From: Serilophus lunatus
Taxonomy: Eukaryota; Chordata; Aves; Passeriformes; Eurylaimidae
DNA: 64,000 bases
Assembly (NCBI GenBank): GCA_013399895.1
Contig: VXBA01000323.1
Span: 124,001-188,000, forward strand
Reading direction: 5' to 3'
Made by a program: the position numbers and the translations under genes. The notes beneath the pieces are model-generated. The model made no database searches, was not told where the DNA came from, and saw nothing but the letters and a program-made list of their open reading frames with translations. Positions 40,590 to 51,072 of the stretch are shown in pieces; position 1 is the first letter of the stretch; each line of letters opens with the position of its first letter.

Positions 40590-40744
40590 CTCAGAAACCT
40601 AAATCTGTATTCTGCAGCCACTTCACCAGGGCAGTTAAACCCAACTTCTAGGGTCCCCATCACCCTTAATCCATTTGCTATTACTGGATCTCTGTTGTTG
40701 CCACATGATGCCATTTTTTCAGTTATTTGGGCGAGGCATTATTT
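40590..40744 (-). CDS. Gene A exon 2 with start codon
   Basis: The acceptor TGTTACACCTAG is followed by 30 bases of 5' UTR and an ATG at 40712-40714 in a good context (AAAAAATGG). The 41 codons begin MASCGNNRDPVIANGLRVMG and continue TLEVGFNCPGEVAAEYRFRF, then L. The exon ends with two spare bases (AG) at a perfect donor, GAG|GTAAGTG. A six-codon upstream open frame (ATG at about 40738) precedes the start and could damp translation. The internal Met-19 could also serve as a start. The protein is not recognised; it has no signal peptide and no transmembrane segment in this stretch. Confidence 0.82.
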
Positions 40745-43700
40745 CTAGGTGTAACAGGTGTAATACAAACACTTAAATATATCTCATTTCTAAGTGCCTT
40801 TGTCCAGTACTTCAGATTGTCCTGTGAATTACCTGCTCAGCATTAAATCACTGCAGCATTTTACCAGGCTTTCATCATTGCTCCATTTAAGTCATTGGGA
40901 AATAAAACATACATGTGTGGGGAAAACTGGTCCTAATATAGCACCTGAAAGATTTTACACCCTTATTTTCCATATACGTGACAATACTTCATTCCAATGC
41001 TCTTAAAAAAAACAAAACCAAATGCTTAATATCAGGCCTGAACAGGCAGGCTTAAACTTATTCATTCACTAAGCCCAGTACACTCACATCAGAGATAGTG
41101 AAGTCCAACTGACAAAGAAACATCCCTGTATCCTGCAGGTGTCTGCAGGGAAATTGAACTGAACTGGACACCAACATCTGTATAGTACTAATTAACATTA
41201 TTCTAGAATGGATTGAAATACATTGAGTGGTATTTAAACCTGTCAGTATTGCTCTGATTAGGATCTTAAGTGCATGCGTCTGGTCTGCAGAATTCTTTCC
41301 AATTTTCATGCTTTGTAATACCGGCCGGCCATTCTCCTCATTGTCCAACACAAGGAGAAAGTGGAAAATATGTAAGACGCACATTATAGTCTACATTCCT
41401 CTCATCCAAAATCAGACACGAAACTGAGAGGTCAAAGTTAAGAACCTACTTGACCCACGTGACTTCAGCATTCACCGGTGTAAGAGAGATGCACATCCTC
41501 TGGGACTCATCAGCCTCTCAAGTTGAGACCAGAGAGAGTCCAAGGCAACTGTGGATGAATCCGAGTTGGTATCACAGAAAGTCCCACTTTTGTACACATA
41601 ACAGAGTGCCACAAAACATGAGTCACATAATAAAAACAATAAAAGCATTTTAGAGATTTTAGTCAAACTACTTGAGTTCTGCCTATGGAGATACTTTATT
41701 TCTACTCTTGCCTCTCCCTCAGTCATTTGACATTTTATTCGGAAAGATGAAGAGGAAAAAACAGCAGCAACAAACCTCCATTCTCATCTCTCTCTTGAGA
41801 ATATATAGAAAATACTCTCATATGTTTTAAGCCAAAATCAACTTAAAGACTAAATATTTTCTCATTTGGAGCTTTACTGTGATCAGCATTTAAACTTGAG
41901 TATTAAGCACTCCTTCAAGATAAACAGTCTCATTTTTTATTTAAAAGCCTTCTACAAAGCATTAAAAATGAACAACAGACTTATGTAGAAAACACTAATT
42001 TCAAAGAAGTTGCAAGACTATTTAGTAAGAGCTAAACTGAGGCCTCTTCAAAGGGAGAAAAAAAAATCAAGTGTGTTTTATAAGACAAGTGCTTTCTTAT
42101 TTATTTAACTTTTCATCTTAGAGGTAGCCACTTCTTTTTTGAGGAATGCTTACAAGTTCAAATGAAATCCTTCAGCTGTCTTCCTTCTTCCTTTTGGAGC
42201 AGGAAGACAAGAAAAGTTTATCATTTGTTACTTAACTCAGAATTAGGACTTATATTTTAAGACATCCAACAAAAGGTAAACATACATCACAGAGGCCGAG
42301 TTCCCAAGACTTGAGCAAACTTCCCAACTGCCTGCCTACAACCACTCTGCACACAGAAGCAGGAATGACTTCAAAGTACTCAGCCAAACTCTCCCTCCCT
42401 TTGCAGAGCTGCAAGCGTACAACACCAAGTTGCCCACAGACTGTCGGAGCAGAGCCCGAGTGCAAGGGAACAACTTCTTGCAGGTATGAAATGAGGTATG
42501 ACAGAGCCAGAAGTTACTTTTCTTCCCTCATCAGCTGCAGGCATCTACAGCTGAGCTGCATCTCAAGTCCTCCAGAAACCTGGACCACAGAGATGCATTA
42601 TTTCTCCTTTGGATCCACCACATGAAAAACTGGAGACCTTCAACATTAATACATCATTGGATTTGAAAAGTGCCTTGCTGTTCATTCTGTACAAACTTCA
42701 TGTCTAATGCTGAGTGCAAGATCTGCCATATTGTCAGTGAATATAACCAAAGAAAGAGTCTGAGGAGCATTGATGTAAATGTGAGAAAGAGCACCATGTT
42801 ATAGAATTCTAGTTGCCTAGAGATCATTATTAACAGAAGCGTATTTTTTTAGGTTTAGAACTCCCACCAAACCACCTACATTCCTGAAAACTGAGCTTTT
42901 GGAATTAGGTATCTAAACTTCTCCTTCTGCCCTCTCATACAGCCCCCACAACCAAAGTTTTCTTTCCCACTCATTTATCCATGAGAAATCAAATAATTAT
43001 ACTGGCCTGAATATAGTGTTCTCTAAAGCAGCATGGAGAGCAGCTTACACCTCTCTAGAACTGGTCACAGCCTGTATCTGTTTCCACTCAGATTTAACAC
43101 AATTCGGAGATTTTTCCAAAGACCTCAGAGAATGACAAGCTAGGTTTCATTTTTAGATTAAGCTTGAAACATGCTAGAAGCTGACAGTGCTACGCAGCAC
43201 CCTGCGGAGAAAGAGGCAGTTTTGAACTTGACCCTTTATTTCAAGGGGCCGATAAACCTCCTCTTCTACAAGTTGTTTTCATGATGAACCCAAACTCCCA
43301 TCTCACCAGTGTGTTATTAGTGCATGCACAAAGCCGTGACAAACACAAGACACTGCCCACCAACATGAAGACGCTACACAAATACCATTTGTTTAACTCA
43401 GAGGTATCCATGGCCAAACACACAAATCCCAACTCCTAGACTAACTCAGCTGAAAGAAAAGAAATATATGCTACTTTCTAAAGACCGGTGAGTGCGTGTC
43501 ATGCTCTGTTTAATTTATATATCACAGGAACAAGCATTACAGTAGTAGCAGTTTCTCTTGAAATCAGAACTTGGGATGTCTAAGACCTTGCTCTGCAGAA
43601 AGCTCCAAGGACAGTGCCTTTGTTCAGTGACCATATAACAGGAGTACGTGCTTTGCTCAGCTTAGAGGACACAGGTCTCTGAGAGATCACTTGGGTCACT

Positions 43701-45409
43701 TCATTCCACCGACTTGCTGACAAACATAGAATTGGTGTCCAGTTTCAAAGGGCTCACAGAACATCTACTCCATATGTCCCTTCTCTTCCTCCTCCCTCCC
43801 AAGCCCAGCTTGTGGCAGATCAAAAGCACTTTGCAATAACCCATAAAAAACCCTCAAGACCAGTAGCTTCAGCATTCAGCCTTCACACGTACAGGGGAAA
43901 AAAGGCATGGGTAAGGTTTCCTGTGGCTCAAGGAACCTTCCCTAACTGCCTGTCTACAGAGATGGAGAGCACTGCCAATTTCCTGTGCCTGCAGAATTTG
44001 CTGAGCAGAAGTGCAAGGCGAAGGAGATGCTTCAGGAAAGAAGTTCTCTTCCTATCTATCTCGGATTTAATTTCCTGTTAAGTAACCATGAATACTTGAT
44101 GACTACTTCCTAATGAAGTTGTTATAGATTTCCCCAACAGAGTACTTTTGTTAGAAACAGCAACTGACAACAACTTTCATCTCGAAAGGAGCACTGTTTT
44201 CTAAGTTTCAAGTTTTAAGACGATTACACCTGGTAGCTATTTTGAAGCTCCCGCAAAGCCTCGACAGCGCACAGATGGCTGCCTTCAAGACTGATTTTAC
44301 AGACTTCGTCATTCAAAAAAAGGCCTCTCCATGAAACTTCTGTAATTATTTTTGTATAGTCCAGTCCCAAGTCAGTGAAGCATATCACTTCTTCAAGTCA
44401 TCTAAAACACAAAAATTACAAAGTTCAACAGAAAAAAAATCCTGTATATGCGACCCAGACCTCCCTACAGAAGGCAGGAATGGATAGGAGGGTTGTGTGG
44501 TAGGAGCCAGGCCCAAAACACAAGAAGGACACACAAGTACAAAAAACAATGCTCAGTTATCTACCTACCATTGTGACTTTATTAGGCACGTGCTTTAGCA
44601 CCTTCTTGAATTAGAGTCCACTTCAGATTTTTTCACTACCCCCTCCTACTAAAGTGACAAGATGTTGGAATTGTATTCTTTATTTTTCAACATGCTAACC
44701 CAACTTGCACAGGGTAAATACATTTAATGAACACAGATCCTGCTACTGAACGTGAATTTGATTGTTCCACTCCTCAAGCTAGAAAAGCTGTATGCATTCT
44801 AATAAATGCCAAAAAGCACTTGAAGACTGTCATAAAAAGTCAACCTACAGGTGATCTTTCAGAAAATAAATCTGGTTTCTTTTTATTTGCTTTCTAAGCT
44901 TCTACTGTTCACATTCTCAGTCATTCTGAAATCACTAAATCAAACTGGTGTTAAAAATGAAATAAAAGGTTTGCAAGAATAGGCAGCAGGCATTGCCAAG
45001 CCTATCAAAGTTTTAAATTCCTTTTCAATGTTTTCAGATAAAAATATCTTTAAACAAACCTTTTTTTCTGTTTTTTACATTACAAACACTTAAGTCTCCT
45101 TCCCTTTGCAGATACAAAGAAAAACAGGAGTTTAAAAAAACCCAACAAAACCAAAAACCAAACCCATTCTCTCCCCATCCCCTGAAAAAAAACCCAAACA
45201 AACAACAAAAGAACAACAAAAATCCCCAAAACTATCAACAAATCTACAGACAACACAGCTGGCAAGTTTAATAGTCCAGTCCCAGCAGCCCCAGAGAAAT
45301 GCAAAAGGTAAATAAACACTACAAACATCATATTCTACAGACCGTGTGATTAACCACTGCATGTAACACTAGCCAACAACACCCCGCATTTAAAAGATCT
45401 TCATACCAG
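40745..45409. other. Gene A intron 1
   Basis: Unique sequence. It has an A-rich low-complexity block near 45120-45235 (runs of A and C). Several isolated splice-donor-like motifs (for example 44568) have no matching exon. No repeat family recognised. Confidence 0.55.
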
Positions 45410-45857
45410 GGGAGCGCTTTGTTTCTCTACTTCGGGGATGCTGCTGGGGTTTCTCCTACAGCCCCAAGGGCACAAGCCCTGCTCGCAGCTCCGCAGCGCG
45501 GGGCAGGCTCGGCGGGGCAGCCGCGGCCCCCCCCATATCCCCGGGGACACGGGGCATCCCGTGGCGTTTGTTATTTATCCGCTCGTTTTCAGGCAGGTTA
45601 CCGTGCTTGCCTTTGTTTGGCTTCCTCTCCCCAGCCCGGCTCTGTCGCCACCGAAACTGAGGGGGACAAAACCGAGAGGAAGGAAGAGAAACACCGCCCG
45701 AAGAAGCCCCGCTGAGGAGTCCAGGTCGCAGCGGTGCCCGGCGGGCACTGCCGTGACCCGGCCCGGCCGGTGCCCCTCCTGCCCGGGCTCCCCCGCCCTC
45801 CGCCCGCGGGGCGCTCCCGGGGGGCGAGCGGGCCACGGGACAGCCGCCCCCACTCAC

Positions 45858-45904
45858 CTCGGCGCCCTGCCCGCACGACCAGGGGGCTGCTGCCGCCGGC
45901 GCTG
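45858..45904 (-). other. Gene A exon 1, probably non-coding (visible part)
   Basis: On the minus strand the GC-rich sequence ends GGCGCCGAG|GTGAGTGGGG, a perfect donor. The exon runs rightward into the N gap, so its start and full length cannot be seen. The coding start in the next exon implies that this one is 5' UTR. The plus-strand and minus-strand frames that read through the Ns have no support. Confidence 0.6.
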
Positions 45905-45962
45905 NNNNNNNNNNNNNNNNNNNNNNNNNNNNNNNNNNNNNNNNNNNNNNNNNNNNNNNNNN
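45905..45962. other. Assembly gap (58 N)
   Basis: Run of N in the middle of the GC-rich island; it hides part of the gene A first exon and probably its transcription start. The true length of the missing sequence is unknown. Confidence 1.
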
Positions 45963-46005
45963 GCTCGCCCCGGCGACTGGGTCAGCGCCTCCTCCCGCGG
46001 CAGGC

Positions 46006-46066
46006 GGGATGGGAGGGGACGGGATGGGATGGGACGGGATGGGATGGGATGGGATGGGATGGGATA
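46006..46066. repeat. (GGGAT)n pentanucleotide repeat, G-quadruplex prone
   Basis: About a dozen units of GGGAT with GGGAC variants on the plus strand. GGG recurs every five bases, so the strand can form G-quadruplexes. It is 44 bases from the N gap, which may explain why the gap exists. Confidence 0.92.
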
Positions 46067-46436
46067 CAGCGCGGGGGAGGTGTCGCGGGGCTCCGCCCGC
46101 GGGCGAGTGGGCGGTGGAGCGGGGTTGCCTTTTGTCGCGGCTCGGATCCTCTCTCCAGCCTCGGTATCCCCCGCCCCGTGCGTGCTCCCGGGGAGGCGGC
46201 CAGAGGCCCTTTGTGTAGCGGGGCGAGGGAGCGCAGCGCTCCTCCCCGCCAGCACCTGGAACGGCCGGGCGGCGCCGCCGCCTGCTCGCAGCGGTTTACG
46301 AAGGGCAGGTGCTCACCAGGACCGTGGGAGTGAGGTGCTTCGGATGTCTTCTTCAGGAAAAAGTGGTTATTTCCAGGAGAGTAGTACCTGTAGGAGTATC
46401 GCATCACCTTTTGGGGCACTGTGGCAATCGGGGGCA

Positions 46437-46519
46437 CGGTTCAGTGGCAGTGCTTGCTTAACGGCTGGACTCGGGGGTCTTGGAGGTCTTTTCCATCTTA
46501 AACAATTCCATGATTCTGT
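46437..46519 (+). mobile_element. CR1 3' tail fragment
   Basis: A short plus-strand CR1 end: ggttcagtgg..., ggctggactcgggggtcttgg, aggtcttttccatcttaaac, attccatgattctgtaa. This is the typical avian CR1 terminus with its gattctg tail. It sits at the edge of the CpG island. Confidence 0.85.
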
Positions 46520-47998
46520 AACAGTAGAGACATATACCCTGTGCCACGCGAAGTTTTGTCAATTCTGACATTTTATGGTATTTCAGCATTTGGCTCCCAG
46601 CGTTTTGGTTTGCTTTTTTTGAAATGTGTATATGAAAATAACAGCGGTTTCTATGTTTACATCTTGATCAGACAATTGCACAGCTAAGAGTGGATTCGTT
46701 TTCCCATTATAAAAAAACAAAGGAAACAAACCAGCCCGCAACAGTGCTTGCTTTCTTATTCAAGTATCCTCAAACAGTAAAATCTTTGCCCATAAGCAAA
46801 ACAGGGCACAACGTGTGCTTTTGTGTGCTGCGTGTATAAACACATGGAAAACAGGTGCTGCAGAGAAGACATGCTTCACGGGAAGCATCCAAGGTGTGTG
46901 CCTAAATTACCACACAGGCTTTCCCAATCCTTTCTCCTGTCAGGTGGACAGCAATCTTTCATGTTACTCTCTACACCCCTGCTTGCAACAATGGTGGTTT
47001 GCATTCACAAAAACTGAACTGCAGGTTTACAGGAACAAAATTTTTTAGGAGTATTCCAGGACTGAGGACAAAAAGGGGTTACCACATATTTCTTGCACTT
47101 TATATTTCTTGAATAAGGCTTCTGATTTTTTAGAAATACATCAGATGATGGAGATATGCTGTGTACACTTGTCTTCTTAATGACCTGAAATGCTCTTTCT
47201 TAAAACCCAGTGACCCAAGGCAGTGTCAGGAAAGGGCTTACAGAAACAAGTTTTCTTATGGCAACTTAACCCAAAATGTGGGTCACAACCAACCTGAGGC
47301 AGGCAAGTAATCAAGTCACCTTAGCAGCAACCATGCTCTGTTCTCCATGAGATGTGTGCTCTGATATGTCATGGGAAAGAATGACCCTGTAACACCCTAC
47401 TGCAAAACAGAGGTCTGCAGAGAGAAAGTGCAGATTCAGATAGGTCACCGTTTTTTATTTTCTTCTTTTTCAGTACCTCACAAGAACATTTCAGTGTTGG
47501 TTGAAAATATCTGGTCAGTTGTCCAGGGAAAAGGGCCCATTAATAATGACATGAAAGAGCAGAGAGGATGCCTTAATTTGGAGACACCATCAAAAATAGC
47601 TTAGAAAGAAGTCTCTGAAGCACAAGGGAGACAGCAATCAAACATACAACTTAAATTTCAATTCTCTTTTGTGTTGCAGGCATTTTTTCGATCTCCATCC
47701 GTACAGCTACATCTACAGCAGTAAATCAAATGGGGCTAGGGTTCAGGATTAAACCACAGCACTGGTCATCTTCTGTACTGTCTCCTGGACAGTGGTGTCC
47801 CCAGCGTGGTTCTGACTAGCAAATTATCTAGTCCCTGGGGCAACTCCCAGCAGAGCTCATGGGTTGATGTGGACAAGGGGCATTCTCAGCAGACAGTCTG
47901 CATGCAGTTGACCTATTTTGGGAGATAAGAGAGTTTAGCTATGTGTATGCAAGGCCATGCTGTGCCAGCTGGTTCCCATGCCAAAAGACAATTCCTGC
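46520..47998. other. Spacer between the end of gene B and the gene A promoter
   Basis: Mostly unique, moderately AT-rich sequence. It contains a second minus-strand AATAAA near 47455 and no supported exon. Confidence 0.5.
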
Positions 47999-48004
47999 TT
48001 TATT
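47999..48004 (-). terminator. Poly(A) signal of gene B
   Basis: AATAAA on the minus strand (plus-strand tttatt) lies 29 bases after the TAA stop of the last coding exon. Cleavage would fall near 47980, leaving a 3' UTR of roughly 50 bases. A second AATAAA at about 47455 could serve a longer form. The motif is common in AT-rich DNA, so its position after the stop is the main argument. Confidence 0.5.
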
Positions 48005-48032
48005 GGCTAGTTGAAACATGAGGGTTTTGACT

Positions 48033-48231
48033 TTAGTGATCACTGCTGTGTTCTGTGTCAAACCAGAACCTTAGGCACCGGCTGGAGTTAAGCAGTGAGG
48101 AGTCAGACCGAAGATCTGGGCATTTTATGGATCCAGCAGGTTTTTTGCAGAAATCTTTGCTCAAGTTGCATCGCCTAGTAGTGTCAGAATTTATGGAAGA
48201 AATATATCTTATTAGGAATAGACTTTGGTTC
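48033..48231 (-). CDS. Gene B, last coding exon with stop
   Basis: Acceptor AATGTTTCTCAG is followed by one base completing an Arg codon and 65 further codons to a TAA at 48033-48035. The start reads NQSLFLIRYISSINSDTTRR, followed by a Cys/Ser/Lys-rich tail (for example CNLSKDFCKKPAGSIKC) that ends ...DTEHSSDH. Entry phase matches the exon ending at 49919. A poly(A) signal lies 29 bases past the stop, so the 3' UTR would be very short. The opposite strand is also open here (48055-48333, plus), but it lacks a partner exon or donor and is read as the shadow. Confidence 0.86.
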
Positions 48232-49918
48232 CTGAGAAACATTATTTCTTCTACATTATATAAAGTATATTCATTAATACAACCCTTTTTTAAGAATGCT
48301 ATATTCCATGAAAAATACTTTTTTTTTTCCTAAGGCCAAGAAGTTGGGGTAAATTTCTGCAGAGGAGCAGTTAAGATTCAAGAAAATGTCAAAAACAAGT
48401 GGCATTTAGGAGTTTTGAAGAAGTTAATAAAGAAAGTAAGTCACTAAAGCAAATGTGTGCTTTCACATTACAGCAGCTCTATGTAAAAGTCAATTGGAAT
48501 AAGATTGACTATCTTTTGATTGAATATATTTTCTGAAAATGAGTAGTAGTATAGGAGTCGTAGGAATTGTAAACCAATTAAGATATTATGGCTCTGGCAA
48601 AAATTGTACCACAGAGCACCTAATTTACATGCATGTACATAATATTTTTGGTGCCCTGTCAGTGTTAAGTGCTATAAAAATATGAGGACAGTTCTGATAC
48701 TTTTTTTTAAAAAAAAAAACTTTTCAGGTCAAAAGCTGAGATGAGAATGCGCAGAAGGATCTAATAAATGTTGAGGGGCTGGACATGCTCAGTTGTTGCA
48801 CAGATGTTGAAGACTATCTGAAGAGATAAACTCTGCAAGGTGTTTGAGACTCACAGCAGTGTTTTGACAGTCAGGTTGGGAAGGCAGGCAACAGTATTTT
48901 TGGTGAAGTAAGGCCCTTGAGTTCAGAAGTTAACTTCTTCTGATCCTGTGCTCTGTGTCCTTTGCAAAATTTGTCCAGAAAAACATTGTAGAATAAACAT
49001 TTACATTTAATTTCAAGAAGAGGTGTACAAAGGTATGTAAATAGGGAACCATTATTGTGTGCTCTGGTGCGATTCTGTGTGCACGCAATTCAAGCGAGAA
49101 CAGAACTAACTACAACGCTATGAGAACAAGTTATTTTAATATGTGCTGTAATCATTTCTGCCAGTTATGAAGTCTAGAGGGGCTACAAAATAACAGCAAG
49201 TGGGCTTTCAGGGAGAAATTACATGAATTGTGTCTATCAAAAATCAGAGACCTTTTTTGATTGAGCAGCTGGTCTAAGCCACACCTTGTAAATCTGCCTG
49301 TAATTCTGATTTACAGGCAGAATCAGAAACTGCCTGTAAAATCATAGTAATGTACTGAGAAAAAAGTACACAGAACATTAAGACTCAAAGCTGTTATTTG
49401 CAGAAGTTCTCCAGGGTAAGTTAGGGAGATCTTTGAAACATGATGAAAATAGTAATGATTGTCCACAGGGAAGAGGAAATTCAATTTTATTTTTTTTACA
49501 TAGACTGACAATGTGTCTCTTTTATAATTATAGCAATGATTATTGAATGACGTAAAGCAATTTTGATTAAAATGAAGGCAGTCTAAAAAAACCCCCAAAA
49601 CCCCAGAGCAATAGACATTTGTGTAATAAAGCACTGAACTGAAAGATTTATTCGTGGCAAATATAATAGAAATGTGATAAATTGAGAAAAGGAAGAGCCC
49701 AGACTTTCAAGAATCCCTTTGGTAGGCTGCACAATTCCATGTTTTTACAAGAAGTGAGAAAACTATGTTACCATAAAATCGAGCCTGTCTTCTTATTACA
49801 CTGTAAATATTAACAAATGTGACTCATAGGCTCAGGGGACACTATGCAATCATACTCTGCTTTCTGATGGTGTAAAGTATCTCCAGAAATTTCTCCTTCA
49901 CTACTATGAAATATTTAC
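48232..49918. other. Gene B intron between the last two coding exons
   Basis: AT-rich unique sequence. It contains the triple alternating inverted repeat at 49294-49339 and a short poly-T/poly-A stretch at about 48700. No other exon or recognised repeat seen. Confidence 0.6.
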
Positions 49919-50001
49919 CTTAATACAAATCCTAAGAACTCACTAAAAATAACATCAGCCTCTCCATAAATAATAGAAAGACTCTTTTTTTCAGGGTTAT
50001 T
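49919..50001 (-). CDS. Gene B, penultimate coding exon
   Basis: Acceptor TTTTCAGCCTTAG, then 27 codons starting NNPEKKSLSIIYGEADVIFS and continuing EFLGFVL, then two bases (AG) before donor AAG|GTAAATA. The nearer CAG six bases upstream would introduce stops or the wrong phase, so the TAG acceptor is preferred. The two spare bases are completed by the single G that opens the next exon, giving Arg. That exact fit is strong support for both exons. The sequence looks like part of a folded domain, with hydrophobic beta-like and helical stretches. Product not recognised. Confidence 0.83.
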
Positions 50002-51027
50002 CTAAGGCTGAAAATTCAAGCTGAATGTGCTAGAAATACCAACAGGGGCCATAGGAGTCCTTTTAGCCTATACTAAGTTAGATTTTATCCAAAGAGGGCT
50101 ACAGAAGACTCAGCTTGTTAGGGCTGGACAATCCTTTTGTGTCCAACGGGGCTCTTGATGAAATGCAGAAGAGTTGCCATAACAAATGGGGAAGGAACTG
50201 GCTTGGGCAGGAATCAAATGGATAAGACACTCAAATATGTGCAGCAAATAGGAAGAAAGGTAATTAGCTACAAGGAAATAGAAAAATGCACACCAACTGC
50301 TATTTAATGCCCTTCCTGAACTCATTTTGGTCAAAAACCAGTGTACAGGCTTGGGATTTGAAAAACAGATAGTTGAATGGGAGACTTCTTTAAGCATTGT
50401 CACCCCTCGTGTGAAGACACGCAGGATTCTGAAGTCATTCATTGTAAACCTTCTGCCATTTATTGCCATAATTCCCTGAACTAGTCACTTGAACAATAGT
50501 CAAGATATACTTAAGTCTTGTAAGAGGAATGAATAAACCAGGATGAACATTATCTCCAAGGAATCAGCCAATAAAAGGGAATCTGTTGGTGGCACCTTCC
50601 TATTGAAAGGTACTAGGAAACCTGTTGTAACATTAGCGGACACTAAGGAAAATTATAGCTAATGTGAAGAAAGCCTCATCGTTTACATGCCTTTTAAAAG
50701 GCAGGTTAAAAACCTCTGAACTCTTCTGAAATTCTGAAAGGGTTTTCCATGCTTTTCCATTCTCATTGAACCAACACTGAGGAAAGCATTAGCAGCACAA
50801 AGCAGGCACAGTTCACTCAGCTTAGTTACCCTGTGTAGCAGAGCTTCTAGAAAGGGCCTGGAACAGCAATGCAATCTCAACTGTCGGTCACAAGACAGCA
50901 GGTGGTTTCCTACAGGTGTGGGGAAATCTACAGGGCAAAGAACCCCTCATATTTTGATTTAGCAAATATCTAAGATTTCTTGCTAATTCATGCTGAAAAC
51001 GGCTGGAAAATCTGTTCTGTTTTTTAC
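50002..51027. other. Gene B intron
   Basis: Unique AT-rich sequence with no repeat that I recognise and no supported exon. Confidence 0.6.
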
Positions 51028-51072
51028 CTGGGCAATTGGCACAGTTTCACACTCTTCTATCACTTCTGGTGC
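51028..51072 (-). CDS. Gene B, coding exon of 45 bases
   Basis: Acceptor GCATTTTACAG, 15 codons reading APEVIEECETVPIAQ, then donor CCCAG|GTAAAA. Entry and exit are phase 0, matching the exons ending at 56922 and starting at 50001. The peptide is acidic and lies between the basic exon before it and a hydrophobic exon after it. Reading upstream without the splice is also open for some distance, so a longer exon cannot be excluded, but the acceptor is good and the phase chain supports 45 bases. Confidence 0.78.

Larger units (their letters stand above)
45410..46340. promoter_or_regulatory. CpG island, likely promoter of gene A
   Basis: Base composition changes abruptly from AT-rich to strongly GC-rich with dense CpG, then back again. 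It contains the donor of a minus-strand first exon (45858), an assembly gap, a (GGGAT)n run and many G-runs. It lies about 2 kb downstream of gene B's end and about 5 kb upstream of the first coding exon of gene A, so it is the natural promoter for A. No TATA box is seen, as usual for island promoters. A plus-strand transcript from the same island is possible but not supported by a clear exon. Confidence 0.72.

Noticed and set aside
45438..46568. 376-codon plus-strand frame and other long frames across the CpG island
   Set aside because: They read through 58 unknown bases and a GGGAT repeat; GC-rich DNA has few stops. Nothing in the translations looks like a folded protein.
48055..48333. 92-codon plus-strand frame (MSNQNLRHRLEL...) that looks protein-like
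   Set aside because: It is the mirror of the gene B last exon on the minus strand, which has a matching acceptor, phase and poly(A) signal. The plus frame has no donor or partner exon.
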